Positions 48,001-59,119 of a stretch of 64,000 bases of DNA are shown in pieces; positions within the stretch are counted from its first letter, which is position 1, and each line of letters begins with the position of its first letter. The stretch is taken from contig NW_003314432.1 of assembly GCF_000143415.4 (NCBI RefSeq), forward strand, positions 63,862 through 127,861. Reading direction: 5' to 3'. The notes beneath the pieces were generated by a model that saw only the letters and a program-made list of their open reading frames with translations, was not told the origin of the DNA and ran no database searches. This DNA comes from Selaginella moellendorffii (lineage: Eukaryota > Streptophyta > Lycopodiopsida > Selaginellales > Selaginellaceae). The position numbers and the translations under genes are program-made.

Positions 48001-51000
48001 CCTGTGTCCAAATTTGTAATCTAGCACCATTTCATATTTAATAAGTTTTGAGCTTGTCCCAGAGACTAACTCCTGGTACTAAGGGAGGCTTGGGGTGAAA
48101 GCCCAAAGCGTGTGTTCCGAGAGGGGGGGGGGGGGGGGGTGCCAAATGTGTAGTAGGGATAATGGGTAGGTCAGGCATGGCCAACCAACTTAAGGCATAG
48201 TTTAGCTTCCACTTGCATGCCTATCCTTGTTCTGCGTCTGGCTTGGGTCTAAGCCCAAGCTCCACACCATGCTAGCTGGTGAAGTACCCATGTCTTTGCA
48301 TTAGGCCACTGGTATGTCGAAATAACGCCAGACTCCATTTGGCTCTGTTTTGCATACTGGTCCTGGCATTGGGATGTTGGTTGCTCTAAAACTGTTCCAA
48401 GTTGCTCCAGCTCCTGTTCCTTTGCTCCTCGGGTTGTATGCTCGAGAGTTGCTCCGTGGTCCGGTTCCGTCACTCCTTGGCTCTATGCTTGGGAGTTTGG
48501 CATTGTTCCTTTGTTCAGTGGCCTAAGGCTCTGAACCTCAGGTTCCACACCTCTATCCTTTGGACACATGGCATGTGATATGTGGCATCTGTCATATGGC
48601 ACAAAGAGGGTTTAAGTTCCGCTTCGTGGTGTTATCCTATGGTAAATCACTATAGGATAAAGGGTAAAACCCACATGCGCTACAATTGAGTACGATGAAA
48701 GTTACCTTAAATTCTTGATCTTTAATCTTTGATAGGAATGTTGTACACTCCGATCATCGGCCATCTTGACATTGAAGGGTGTAGAGTGGATTGGTCCAAG
48801 TCCTATTGCTTTGCAGGTTGAATACTCGATAATGTTGATATTTTCTCTGCCATTGATGATTACTTATATAACTTTGTTTTTTCTTATCGTGATTGGGATG
48901 CATGGTACATTTTCATCATAGTCGCTAGGTTGGATGTTTGCCTTATGGGATGAGTTGTTAGTTTTTTTCTTGACTTGAGTTGAAGTTTTTTGGTGGAGAA
49001 GCTTGACATATTTTGAGAAGTTGTTTTCTCAAGTATAAAGCTATATGTGAAAGTTCTAGAAGGGTGAGTGTGATACTTTGTTGAAGAATTTTGGTGATGG
49101 GCTTTGGTTGTTCCTCTTTTTTTGACAAAGTTTTAATCACAATTTCTTGATCATCTTTAATTTCAAGTTGTTGTTGTCGAAGGGTTTGTTGAATTGTGGT
49201 GACTAACTTATTGCCATTCGTGCCTTGAGATTTCTTACACTTTGTCTTAGAGTTTTTGTTCTTTGACTTTTCCTCAATGTCATCTTTAGGAGTGTAGTGT
49301 TTTTCTGACTTCGAGTTAGAGCTTTTACCTCAGGTTCATCTTTAGAGTGTTCATCTTCAATTTAGTCGATGTTGACATTTCTTATTGTTGGAGAAGGTCT
49401 TTGATGTTGCTGATCTTGCTGAGGAGGTCAATTTCCTTGATTTGTTGTTGTTGGTATTGGGGTCGGATTTCTTGAGTTTGAGGTTGTTATTGATAGTTGT
49501 TGTGAGGAAATACTTTGGGTGGTGGATCATATTGTTGATTTTACTATTAATAGTTTAGTTATTGCAGAGGTGGTCTCCATTGCCGATTGTTGTGGTACTG
49601 ATATTGATAGTTATTTTGCTGGGGTGGTGGTCTCCATTGTTGGTTGTCTCGATAAGGTTGGTCACTAATACTGATTGTCTTGATTGCCATTGTTGTATTG
49701 TTGATGGTATCTAGGGTTAGGATTATATATATCTTGATTTTGGTAGTTCAACTACCACTGTTGTGGTTCTTGTCTGAGTTGATTATAATGTCTTCTAGTT
49801 GCTGTAGGAGTTTAAGGTATATTTTCGACTTGTATGACTTTAGTTGCTTTTTTGTATCGACAGATCTTTGCTATATATCCTTCCTTTTCACAGATCTAAT
49901 ACTTACACTCTGTTAGGATGTATCCTTTATCCTTACATTTCATATACCATACTCCTTTAAATTTGTTCTTGATTGTAACTTTTTTGAGTATTTTGGTAAG
50001 TTCTTTATTCTTGTCTTTCTTCATGACTTCGAGTTTGTATTCTTCCTTATCATCAGAAAAGTCATTTATTCTTGTTGTTTCTACTCTTAAAAAATTTCAA
50101 AGCTGTTTCTCGAGGTTCTTGATTTTTTAAAAAATATTGTCAATAAAGGTCTCGGCATTTAGATCTTCTTCCGTATTTACAAGAGCAACCATTTACTAGT
50201 ATATCTTCTTCAATCCTTGTACATACCAAATATACTTACCTTGTTTAGTGAGTAGATCTTTGTAGTGCTTTGTGTGAAATTTGAATCTTCGGGTATAGTC
50301 TTTGATATCTTCTTTACTGCCTTGTTTAATGCTCTTGAAATGTTCTAGGTATTCAACTATTATGCCACTGGGTTGGTACTTCTCTTTGAATCACTTAACT
50401 TTTTCCTAAAACTTAGGTTTTTCATCAAGATTATAATACCATTCTAATGCTTTTCTTTTAAGTGTGAAAAGGAATAGAAGTTCTTTGTTGTCTTCTTGTT
50501 GATTGACTTATATAATTTGGTTGAATTGTTGGAAATGTCTTTTTGTATTTTCAATTTTGCTATTGGTGAAGATTGGATATGTAATCATGATGCAATAGGG
50601 TATTGTTGGGTTGATGAGTGTTATCTTTCTACTGTTAATGATGGTTCAGTTTCTTAAGAAGCTAGATAAGACTGAAAGTTGTCGGTGTTATAATCTTTGT
50701 AATTGGGATTTCAAGTGGTGGTAAATCTTGATCTAAGTCTAAATTTTAATTGATTATGTCTTCCTCGGCATTGATTGTGTTGATGTTGCTTGATTTGCTA
50801 ACTTGTATGGCTTAAGTCGTTTTGTCAAAAGTCTTGAATATAGTCTCAAGGATTTCAATTTAAGCTTAAGTCTTCTATTGCTTATCTACTTCTAATTTTT
50901 GCTGGAGTTGTTTCTTCTCTTCTCATATTTGTTGTATTTGATCTCGCTCTTGTTTCTTGAGTGGATCAAGGTTGTGTTTGTATATTTGATGTTGTGCTAG

Positions 51001-51250
51001 AGTTTTCTTGAGTTATCATTTTCTTGAATTTGCTTTCCTGGTTTTCTTTTTGTTGTCTTTGGTTTGTTGTGTTCTTCTTGAGGAAATGTTATGTAGTTGT
51101 AGAATCATGTTTTGTAGACTAACACAATCTTATGTATTGGTATTTGTGTTGCTATGTTGTCTTCGGCTCAATAAAGTTAATCTTCAACAAAGTTGTTGCT
51201 CGCCAACTTCGGGATCGAACAGGAGTGCATACTATGGCTACTCTTTTTAC
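45060..51250 (-). mobile_element. family-1 Ty3/Gypsy retrotransposon, copy 2, split by a solo LTR
   Basis: Minus-strand order from the right: gag region (about 51,200-49,000) with zinc-knuckle-like Cys patterns near 49,940-49,860, and Gln/Asn-rich sequence at 49,690-49,380 that copy 1 retains only in part. The protease region is interrupted at 48,684/47,577 by a solo LTR. RT is 46,840-46,207; its catalytic box reads F-M-N-D instead of F-M-D-D in copy 1. RNase H is 46,199-45,750 (TTTEKEALAMI) and integrase 45,510-45,070 (ILQARLWWPTLWHN). It is longer than copy 1 at the gag end and shorter at the integrase end. No LTRs of its own were identified. Inactive. Confidence 0.82.
47577..48684. repeat. 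solo LTR-L with target-site duplication
   Basis: 1108 bp, starting TGTTGCGAATGTG and ending GCGCTACA (TG...CA). The left flank is CTTGA (47,572-47,576) and the right flank ATTGA (48,685-48,689), a 5-bp target duplication with one change. The uninterrupted site survives in the family-1 copy at 21,498-21,510, whose reverse complement reads CCATCTTGAGTAC, so the insertion can be placed exactly. Contains an 18-G tract near 48,123. No internal region is left: the signature of LTR-LTR recombination. Confidence 0.9.
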
Positions 51251-53536
51251 AAGTCCTTGTTGTGTTAAATTGTTGTAAAGTAATTGTGGCTTACCTTTAA
51301 TTGTGTTGTATAAAGTCATACACATGCTTACTATGAGCATCCGCATTCTCCAATCAATGGTGATGTTCAAAAAGTCTAAGCTAAGTAGTGGTTATATTCT
51401 AAGTATTGTTGTCCTCAAGATTGTTGTTGATACAGGTTTCTAAATTTTTGATTCTTATATTTTTTACTTTTGATCACTGTCCATGCTTCAATTAACTATT
51501 ATTTTTATTCCCTATCGTCCCCAAGGGATCTCCACTTGTTAAATCCTTAGTATTTGATTTCTATTTGCTTGGTTGCTTCTTAATAGCTCATTTGATAAAT
51601 GTATATTTTCATTTTTAATAATGTGAAGAAGAAATGCAAGTGTTTATTAGTATGGTAGATGGTATATTATTATCAAAAGAGTTTGGGATAGTTTCCATTG
51701 AACTAGACTACCTATTTCCAACTTACTTGAAACATCACCAAAAGAAGAGATTGAGATTCTAATATAATCCCACTCTAAAGCTATGTTGTGTAGAGCATCT
51801 TGAGGGTCTACAATAATAATTAGTCCCTCAGGCAAAACTACATGTATAGCATCCACTATCTTCACAAGAGCTTTATACCATATATTACATATATACCATA
51901 TAGCTTTATATCTATAGAATAACAACCAGAGTTAGGGATATTCTTGCCTTCTGAAATATTTTTACTCTCTATCTTCTGTGAAATAACATCTTCATCATTA
52001 TTCCTTTGTGTTCCAATTATATTTCCCTAAGAGATTTTGGTAGGAAATATCTCTATTGGAGACATCAATTGATTCTGCTTCTATATAAAAAACCCACTAA
52101 CATCCAACTCACCTATAAAGGGGGAGTAATTCGAGTTAAACACCTTAATAATGCAAAGCAAAACACATTTAACTCTTAAAGAAGCACAGTGACAAATGCA
52201 AGTAGCATCTAAAGATTCTATTCTTCCCTTTGCAATTGATCCTTCATTATCCCAAACAATCTCTATTACATCTCCTTTTCACAACTTGAGAAAAATAAAG
52301 AAAATTACAAATATCAAAACACAAATAGAAGGAAAAAAGTACAAAAAAAGACAAGAAAATAGGAAATTAAAAAACAAAGTTCCTTTTGTGAATATGAGAA
52401 AACAAAACATGAAAATATGTAGCGAAAATAATTAAAAATGCATAAAATAAGCACACACAAAGTCAAAGAATTTCTAGTATGCACTTGCATGCTAAAGACC
52501 CAATTTAATGTATTGATGAAAGAATATAAGCTCACAATAAACCAAAGTCAAATTAAGAGAGAAACAGATTGGTAAGTGCAAGTTTGTAAAATGACCAGAG
52601 AAACAAGAGTTATTTAACTTTGAACAAGCATGGTCTCACACTCATTCTTAAACAATGTAAGGATTTCTAACACTCTCTCTCTCATGGTCTCTTGTTTTTT
52701 TAAGCTAGCGTGTGAGCTCATGCCTAGCCAAACTCAAATTTGACTTTCTCCAAAGAAGCTTGAGATTTCTTGGCATGCACTTGTACACTTATAGACCAGT
52801 TTTGGATGACTCTCTCTTGTAAATCTTTGTTCTTTTGTTTTGAGATTTCTAGGCATGCTCTCTCATGCCTATACACAAGTATGGGATGACTCTCTTGTAA
52901 ATACACTACACTATCATATAGTCTCATGCCAAGCAATACTAAAATACGAATGTATATTCTTATAATAATGGAAACCATATGTTTTGAGGAAAGAAAAACT
53001 TACCATGGCCATAAACAAGAGAGATATGTGCTTAGGATGTGCTAGAGAGGAAGGAAAAATGCCTCCTAAGATGTGATCCATGAACCAGTAGTGGCGAACC
53101 CAAGAGAACCCAAAACCTAAGAAAAAACCATAAGGCTAAGAGGGTGAAAGAATTTGAAATGCAAGGGTAGTGCTATAATACTAATAGCTTGTATCAGTTT
53201 TGATTGAATTTAGGCAGGATTATTAAATAATGTAGTACAGATATTTAATGTTGTCATATAGTTCAAGAAGAGACTCCATAAAAAGTTTTTTCAAAAAATG
53301 AGATAACTAGAATTTTTTAGTATTTATCGAAATTGTGTTTACAAGATTATATAATGAGAATCATGGCTTGAAATTTATTACTGAAGAGTTGTTGCATATG
53401 TTGTAGTTTATTACTCTATTTTATTCTATTTATATTCTATGTTATATTTTACAGTTTTCATTTTGAATTTTATTGTTTTATAGAATTTAATTCCTGAATT
53501 ATATTGTTTGATCCATTTTATTTATCTTGCTTCCTA
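51251..53536. other. AT-rich region, no gene; loose direct repeats
   Basis: No coding domain. Around 52,455-52,930 a phrase built from GAGATTTCTTGGCATGCACT / GATTTCTAGGCATGCTC and GGATGACTCTCT(CT)TTGTAAAT occurs two or three times with an approximate spacing of 90-110 bp. It may be the LTR or leader of a degraded element. The segmental copy B begins sharply at about 53,537. Confidence 0.45.
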
Positions 53537-53625
53537 GCTTCGCTCGTGGCTCCAAAGAATCACCCCAGCCAAAAAAAATCCCGACTACTACTTCGCTACA
53601 CTGCTCTACCAAAATCCACCCACTA

Positions 53626-56545
53626 CTACTTACTTGTGGAGTGTGATTTACAATTCCACCTCTTGCAAGTCGTCTCCAAACACTCCAGAGGAACTGGCAG
53701 CTTCGAATCCCACTGTGCCGGACTGTTGATGGCCGATGAATCAAACTTTCCTGGTGTTGGTTTTGCTGCTGCTGCTCGACCATCACTGGCAGAGTGACTT
53801 CCAGAGCTGGGAGGTGGCGGCAACGAGATGGTCAACGGTGCTGCTGGATAGTGATTCAAATAGAACATTGCTGGCGAAGAGCCACTCGAGAGATGATCAG
53901 GCGTTGGCCCCGGATCGTTTCTCATATCCTGTACAACCGGCTGAGCGAATGCTGCTGCTGCAAACGGTCCATTCCCGTTTGAGAATGCCGTGTCGGGGAC
54001 AAAGGCCGGTGCCGAGGAAGGATCCACCGAATGGTTGCTGTTGATATCTGGAGCAGCGGCAGCAGCGGCCGCAGGCACGAAAAATCTCGCTGCAGCCAAA
54101 GGCTTTGCGCTTGCCTTTGGCACCACGCCAAACAGTGGAGGAGAGTCCGATGATGTCTTGGATGGTGTTACGCTACCTTTGTTGAATGTATCGACATATC
54201 TGCAAAAACCTCGTGAGATTGGAGTGTGGGATTCCACTCACAACCGGTTGCGGCCTTTCCGGAGTTGGCTGTCGTCTCTCTGGAGACATGGAAATAGGAG
54301 CGCCGTTCTCCTCCACGCGCGAGACGAGCTTGTTTGCCGTGGGAGGAGGAGCCAACGGAAGCTCTGGCGCTTGTGCCTCGGCTCCTTCTTCAACCCAGCG
54401 CTTCAGTGTCTCGTCGTATCTAAACTTGTTGCTGTCGCCAAGCTTTGCCTGCATCACGTACCAACCATTAGCGCTCTTTCCAAAGCTTCTACAAACCTCC
54501 TTCGAAGGTGTTTTTATGAAGCCCATCGCTCTTTGCACGAAAGAAGTAAAGACGTCTCTGTTTGGCGTTCCTTTCGTTGGACTAACGATCTGATGAAAGA
54601 ATACAAGTCTTAATCGAAGGTACACAAGAGCAAGTCGAGTTACCTGTGCAGGCCTGTGAAATGCTTCTTGCTGGCATGTTGGATCTTCTCGTATTATCAC
54701 TTATGGGTTCCATTGATGCTGACGAGGCAAGTGATACACTAGCTGTTGCAGGACAGTTATTAATATCAGCATATCAGAAGCTTTCGGGGAAGAAGGGCCT
54801 ATCATCTTGTGTAGACCAATATTGCCAAAAAACCGTTGCACAATTGACGTCGAGCCTCCCTGGATAACAGGAAAGTGAGTATAAAAGCCGAGTGTCCGAT
54901 TACAAACCTGAGAGTGGATACGAAGACGCTCTTCCAAGGCTACAGCCGCTTCTTTGCACACATCAGCTGCATGGCCCACTGTTTTCAAAGAGAAACCTTA
55001 AGGATACAGTTAAGAATCACTACCAACCTTAAAGCTTCGTTTATCTTTCCAGCTTCAGCAAGCATCGACGCATAAATAAGCTTGTATGGCTGAAAAGGAA
55101 GTAAAATAAACTGGGAATTGCCGGTCATTCTTGCAAATTCTTCCATTCGCTGATGAAGAAAAGGTTAACAATTGTTATTGAGGACAAACACGGCTTACCT
55201 GGATAGCTTCTGGACTAGCGTACGTGCGTGGATACAATGGTCGGCAGCTATAAGACAAAGTCCGGCAGAAGTAGAGAAAGGCTCAAAACTAGCATTTGCA
55301 ACACGATAGCAAATATGGGCTCCACATATCTGCAAGTTAAAACTATGAGAAACATCAACGTGTGACCATGTATATACCTCATCTCGATGTCTCCAGAGAC
55401 AATCACCAAGATGCATAATCACTCTCTCGTCCCCATTAGTTCGGTTAACTGCCATTATAGCCAGGTTTTCCTGCCATTCTTCGAGCATTCCTTCTACTGC
55501 GTCCTGCAAGTCAACATGCACTCCTTAAGCAAGAGAGCAGCTTGATAAAAGTATTTCACCTGTGTTGCACCATCTACAGCGGACGCTGGAACCGGTTGAG
55601 GTTGAAGCGCTGTTACGTTCGACGAATTAGTGTTCCCTATGAACACTCCGGCATGTTGACCAGCATAAAGAAGAGTTAGAGTCCGGAGGGTTGAAACTGA
55701 CGTTGAGCCATCTCCACTATAGTGTCGGTGTACTATTAAAAACCACAAGACCATCACTAACGGTCTCTACAAGACTAGGTACCTTCTCTCCCAGCTGCCG
55801 GGCCATAAGAAGAGCACATCCCCAAAGTTGCCCGTCTTGGGCAGCCCGTAAAGCCTCTTTCTGCTTTCCGGCAATCAGTAGCCTTTTCACCTCAAATGCA
55901 GTTGCCTGTCGCCAGAAAGTCTTTGTTTGTATCAACTCAAGAGAAAAAGACTGCCCAACCTGCATTTGCTGTTCGGTTGGAGTTGTCTGTAGACAGCGAG
56001 AGCCAAAAGCCCATGACTCTTTATGTTCTCAAACAAAGCCTCGGCTTCTTCCAAATGCCCTTTCCTGGCAAATGCTGTGACGAGGGCAGTCTGCGCAACG
56101 ATTGTCTTCACGGGCATCCGATCAAAGAAATCCTTGGCAGAAGCTATCTTTCCACTGCGGATGCAAAGCGTGATCATCACATTTCAAGAGATCTCGCTCT
56201 TCTCTGGAGCCAATTCGAAAATCTCTCGCGCTTTATCAAGATGCCCGTTGTCGGCATATGCCGTGACGATCGAGTTCCACGTCGAGGCATCTCGCCGGAG
56301 CATCCCATCGAACGTTCTGCGCGCTCGATTTAGATATTTCGCCTGTGCGTAGGCCTGGATCATGATTTGGGAGGAGAAGAGCTTAGGATTCTCTATGGAT
56401 TCCAAGATTGCACGGGGCGTCATCGACGCTGCCGCATTTGCCATACATCTGGACGAGCAGATTCGCGAGGTATTTGTTGCGGCGGTGCTCGCTCTGCGCA
56501 ATGCGGGCGTGGATTTGCCTCCCTGTGTCTGGAGCAGACGAAGTG
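53626..56545 (-). pseudogene. PPR::SEC16 chimera, copy B (truncated)
   Basis: Same order as copy A: two PPR S-repeats, the shared TGA, two more repeats, then SEC16 blocks (VKRLLIAGKQKEALRAAQDG; LLYAGQHAGVFIGNTN; WVEEGAEAQAPELPLAPPPT; YVDTFNKGSV). Here the YAGQHAGVF region is in frame, unlike copy A. Lesions of its own: one extra G in the first PPR repeat (near 56,415), an ~80-bp deletion at 54,225-54,235 that removes the splice donor and the NVRSR part of the C-terminal motif, and a frameshift in the Pro/Ala-rich tail. The PPR start (33 codons and its promoter) is not here: it lies inverted at 58,763-59,119. Confidence 0.75.
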
Positions 56546-56564
56546 GAAGCCCTAGTGAAGAATA

Positions 56565-57295
56565 GTGAGTTTTGGATGTAGTATTCTGAGCTTCTCGTGA
56601 TCATGGCCCCAATTCTAAAGCTGTTAAACATAGTTGATAGAGATGGCGCAGGGATGTGTGTCATCTTTGAAGCTATGGATCAAATGCAAAAGAGCTTATA
56701 GAAATTCGCTGATGATGATGTGGTGGACAAGCAGAGAATTGAAATGATTAAAGCATTCATATACAATAATGATTAGTTTGGTCCAAACTGTTAGCTCATG
56801 ATGCACAATTGTCTGCAAAGTGTGGCTGTTGTTTACATCCATTGTGGATGGACATGGAAGAGGATGTTGAAGGCAATGATACCCATGCATACTTTGAATA
56901 GATTTCAAAGGGGGATTTGAAGCTTAAGGAAACGTTAGTGCTTCAATTTCATGATTTCAAGAAAAATCAACCTACACAGATAAGACATAATCTAGAGAGT
57001 ATATATCTCAACTCCTTGACCTGCAAAAGGTGGCTATATAAGTGCTCAACCAATGTATTTCAATTTTTGATGCTAAAAGAAATTAGAGCATTTGGAGCAT
57101 TGTCTAGTCTAAGAGAAGAGCTCAGTTGCTAGTTGTGAACATGAAAAGTTAGTGTATTGTTACACTAACTTGAAGTTAATCCAACTCATAGAGACAAAGG
57201 GCACCCCTTGTAAGGAAATTGATCATGATGATTTGGATTTAGAAGCCAATTGGGAGAGGCTTTTATATATGCAGCAAATGATGGAAGAATTCTAA
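56565..57295 (+). mobile_element. hAT-type transposase remnant
   Basis: The plus strand has two blocks typical of plant hAT transposases (DUF659/Ac-like type). Near 56,600-56,700 is PILKLLNIVDRDGAG followed by IFEAMDQMQKSL, the segment before the insertion domain. At 57,138-57,295 is HEKLVYCYTNLKLIQLIET with an acidic tail, the C-terminal dimerisation region, ending in a TAA. Stops interrupt the middle. No terminal inverted repeats or 8-bp target duplication were identified. It lies inside the block that separates the two halves of the rearranged PPR locus. Confidence 0.6.
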
Positions 57296-57410
57296 GAACT
57301 TTTATAAGAGATAGATGAAAGTGTTGTATGATCTTGAAATCATGCAGTAGAATATCCTAATATTTAAAAGAATCTTTTAGAATCTTTTTCATTTCTTTAG
57401 GTTTTTAGGT

Positions 57411-57752
57411 TTGTTACTGACAAACGTGTTTGGAGAAAAATTTGACATTTGCAAAATTATGCATTTGGAACGTTTGTGTGTTTGCTTGGTAAGTATGGTT
57501 TCTACCACGAATTCTTGCTCCAGATCGGGGAGAACTAATAGAGGAGACTTGGAGGAATCATCATTTGAGCTCCACAAAGCTCAAAAAAATGGAAATCTTG
57601 TAATTTATGATAAAAATTACAGAGAGATCTTAGTATATCATTTAAAGAAACAAGATAAATGGGTTACATATGCATTATGTGTTGAAAATGAAGGATATCT
57701 TGCTGTTTATAATACAAATTTGCAAATTTGTGTATGGAAATCAAATTATTAA
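57411..57752 (+). CDS. bulb-type (G-type) mannose-binding lectin-like fragment
   Basis: 113 codons; residues ~55-113 carry two copies of a degenerate lectin motif: AQKNGNLVIYD and, 30-odd residues later, ENEGYLAVYNTNLQICVW. This fits the Q-x-D-x-N-x-V-x-Y pattern in which the first Asp is replaced. The N-terminal part (LCVCLVSMVSTTNSCSRSG) is uncertain. It has no signal peptide at its start, and a complete B_lectin domain would be about 110 residues with three motifs, so this is partial. It is AT-rich like the inserted block, unlike the GC-rich flanks. Confidence 0.45.
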   Translation: MLLTNVFGEKFDICKIMHLERLCVCLVSMVSTTNSCSRSGRTNRGDLEESSFELHKAQKNGNLVIYDKNYREILVYHLKKQDKWVTYALCVENEGYLAVYNTNLQICVWKSNY

Positions 57753-58762
57753 ATTTCTTTAACATTAAGATAATTCACCATGATTATTTTTAAATAAACT
57801 ATTTCATATCATTAGCTAATAAAAAACAGGGAAAATTACATTTGTACCCCTAAAAATTTACAAAATAACAAATTTGCCTTAGAAGTTTTAAAATTATAGT
57901 TTTGATTCTACAAAGCTAGAAAACTACCCTTACTCAACCTTCAACTAAAATAATCTAGAGTATTATATTTAATTTGGGGCAAATGGGATTAAGGATTAGG
58001 GCTAATTGATTATTGAGGTTTGTGCTAGAAAGGAATTACAGTAGGAAATTGTTTTGATTCTATTAAGGAGTTATAAAAGGTAATTAAAGTGATGTTATTT
58101 AGTATGAAGTCGTGATTGCTACTACATCATTAGTTTAGTTGATATAACAGTATTCAAGATTCACTCAGAGCACCACATTCAAATTGTGAGGCTTGTTGAA
58201 AAGACTTATTTTTGCTTTGGTTCGCAAAAGATTAATATTCCATGTCTTTTATGCAATTATAACTATCATATTTTACAGAGAGCATATGTAATTCTACACC
58301 CATCCTTGCTACTCACTTGAGGCTTATTGTGGCGCATATATAGGTCTTTTTTTCTGGAGGGCTTGTGCAAGAATAATACATAACCATTAAAAATCCTCTT
58401 AGTTATCTAAAGAAAAAATGTGTATAAACATAATACATTGGTTAAGATAAAAAGGGCTTTCCATTGTGGATGATGCCATTACGTAGAACATAGCAGATGA
58501 ACTTGTTAGTAGCTAATTTAATTAGTTTATTTGATTTTCTTTCTATCTTATTTGTTATTCCCTTGAATATATGTTAATAAGTAGAATATTCTAGAATATT
58601 CTAGTTGAAGAGTGTTAAAAGGTTGAGTAAGGGTTTTCTTTTGTAATATGTAAAATTTTGTGAGATGGAAATTCATTGATTGTTCTTTTTTGTTCTTGTG
58701 GAGATGGACCATTTTACTTCGATCACAGCAAGCTCCATTCCAGAGGATGTAAGGACTGGAGG
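57753..58762. other. AT-rich part of the inserted block, no gene
   Basis: About 1 kb without coding signal, with words such as ATATTCTAGAATATTCTAG near 58,588 (a short direct repeat). It ends near 58,760, where the inverted piece of copy B begins. Confidence 0.5.
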
Positions 58763-59119
58763 GAGGAGAGAGCCAATCTTATAAGCCCAGTGGAGTAGAG
58801 GAATTCTCACCAGAGAGTAAAATCTTTGCTTCTTCCAGGGTGTCCTTGTTCTTGCAAGGCAAGATGGATTATCTTCTTCTTCTTAGCCGTGATCTCCAAG
58901 CTAGATTGGAATGTTCTTTCTCCGTCCAGGATTCTCAAGAGCTGTGGAGGTCGCGCCCGGATTCTCGCAAGGAATACCTCGCGAATCGCGAATGCATGTG
59001 AGATCCAGCAAAGTTTATGGCATTGCTCTTCCCCAATTTCGTGATTTCCACAGACACCTCAGAGGATTGCTTGCTCTCCTGGGGAGCACTGCTCAAGAAC
59101 TGCCGGGATCTGTCACAGG
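58763..59119. other. inverted segment of copy B (promoter interval plus PPR start)
   Basis: Reverse complement of 8,720-9,040 of copy A. It begins with GGAGAGAGCCAATCTTATAA and ends with the PPR codons for KNCRDLS next to TCACAG, where copy A has GTGACAGATCCC at 8,720. About 36 bp are added near 58,838. As a result the PPR 5' flank and its first 33 codons point into the fucosidase. Confidence 0.9.

Noticed and set aside
51200-51235. Possible tRNA T-arm (CGGGATCGAAC) or a primer-binding site
   Set aside because: No acceptor, D or anticodon stem could be folded around it, and no LTR end adjoins it, so neither reading is supported.
52455-52930. CRISPR-like spaced repeats
   Set aside because: Only two or three diverged copies, irregular spacing, eukaryotic context; better seen as remnants of an LTR or leader.
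57411-57752. Complete lectin gene
   Set aside because: Only about half a B_lectin domain with degenerate mannose-binding motifs, no signal peptide; kept only as a fragment.
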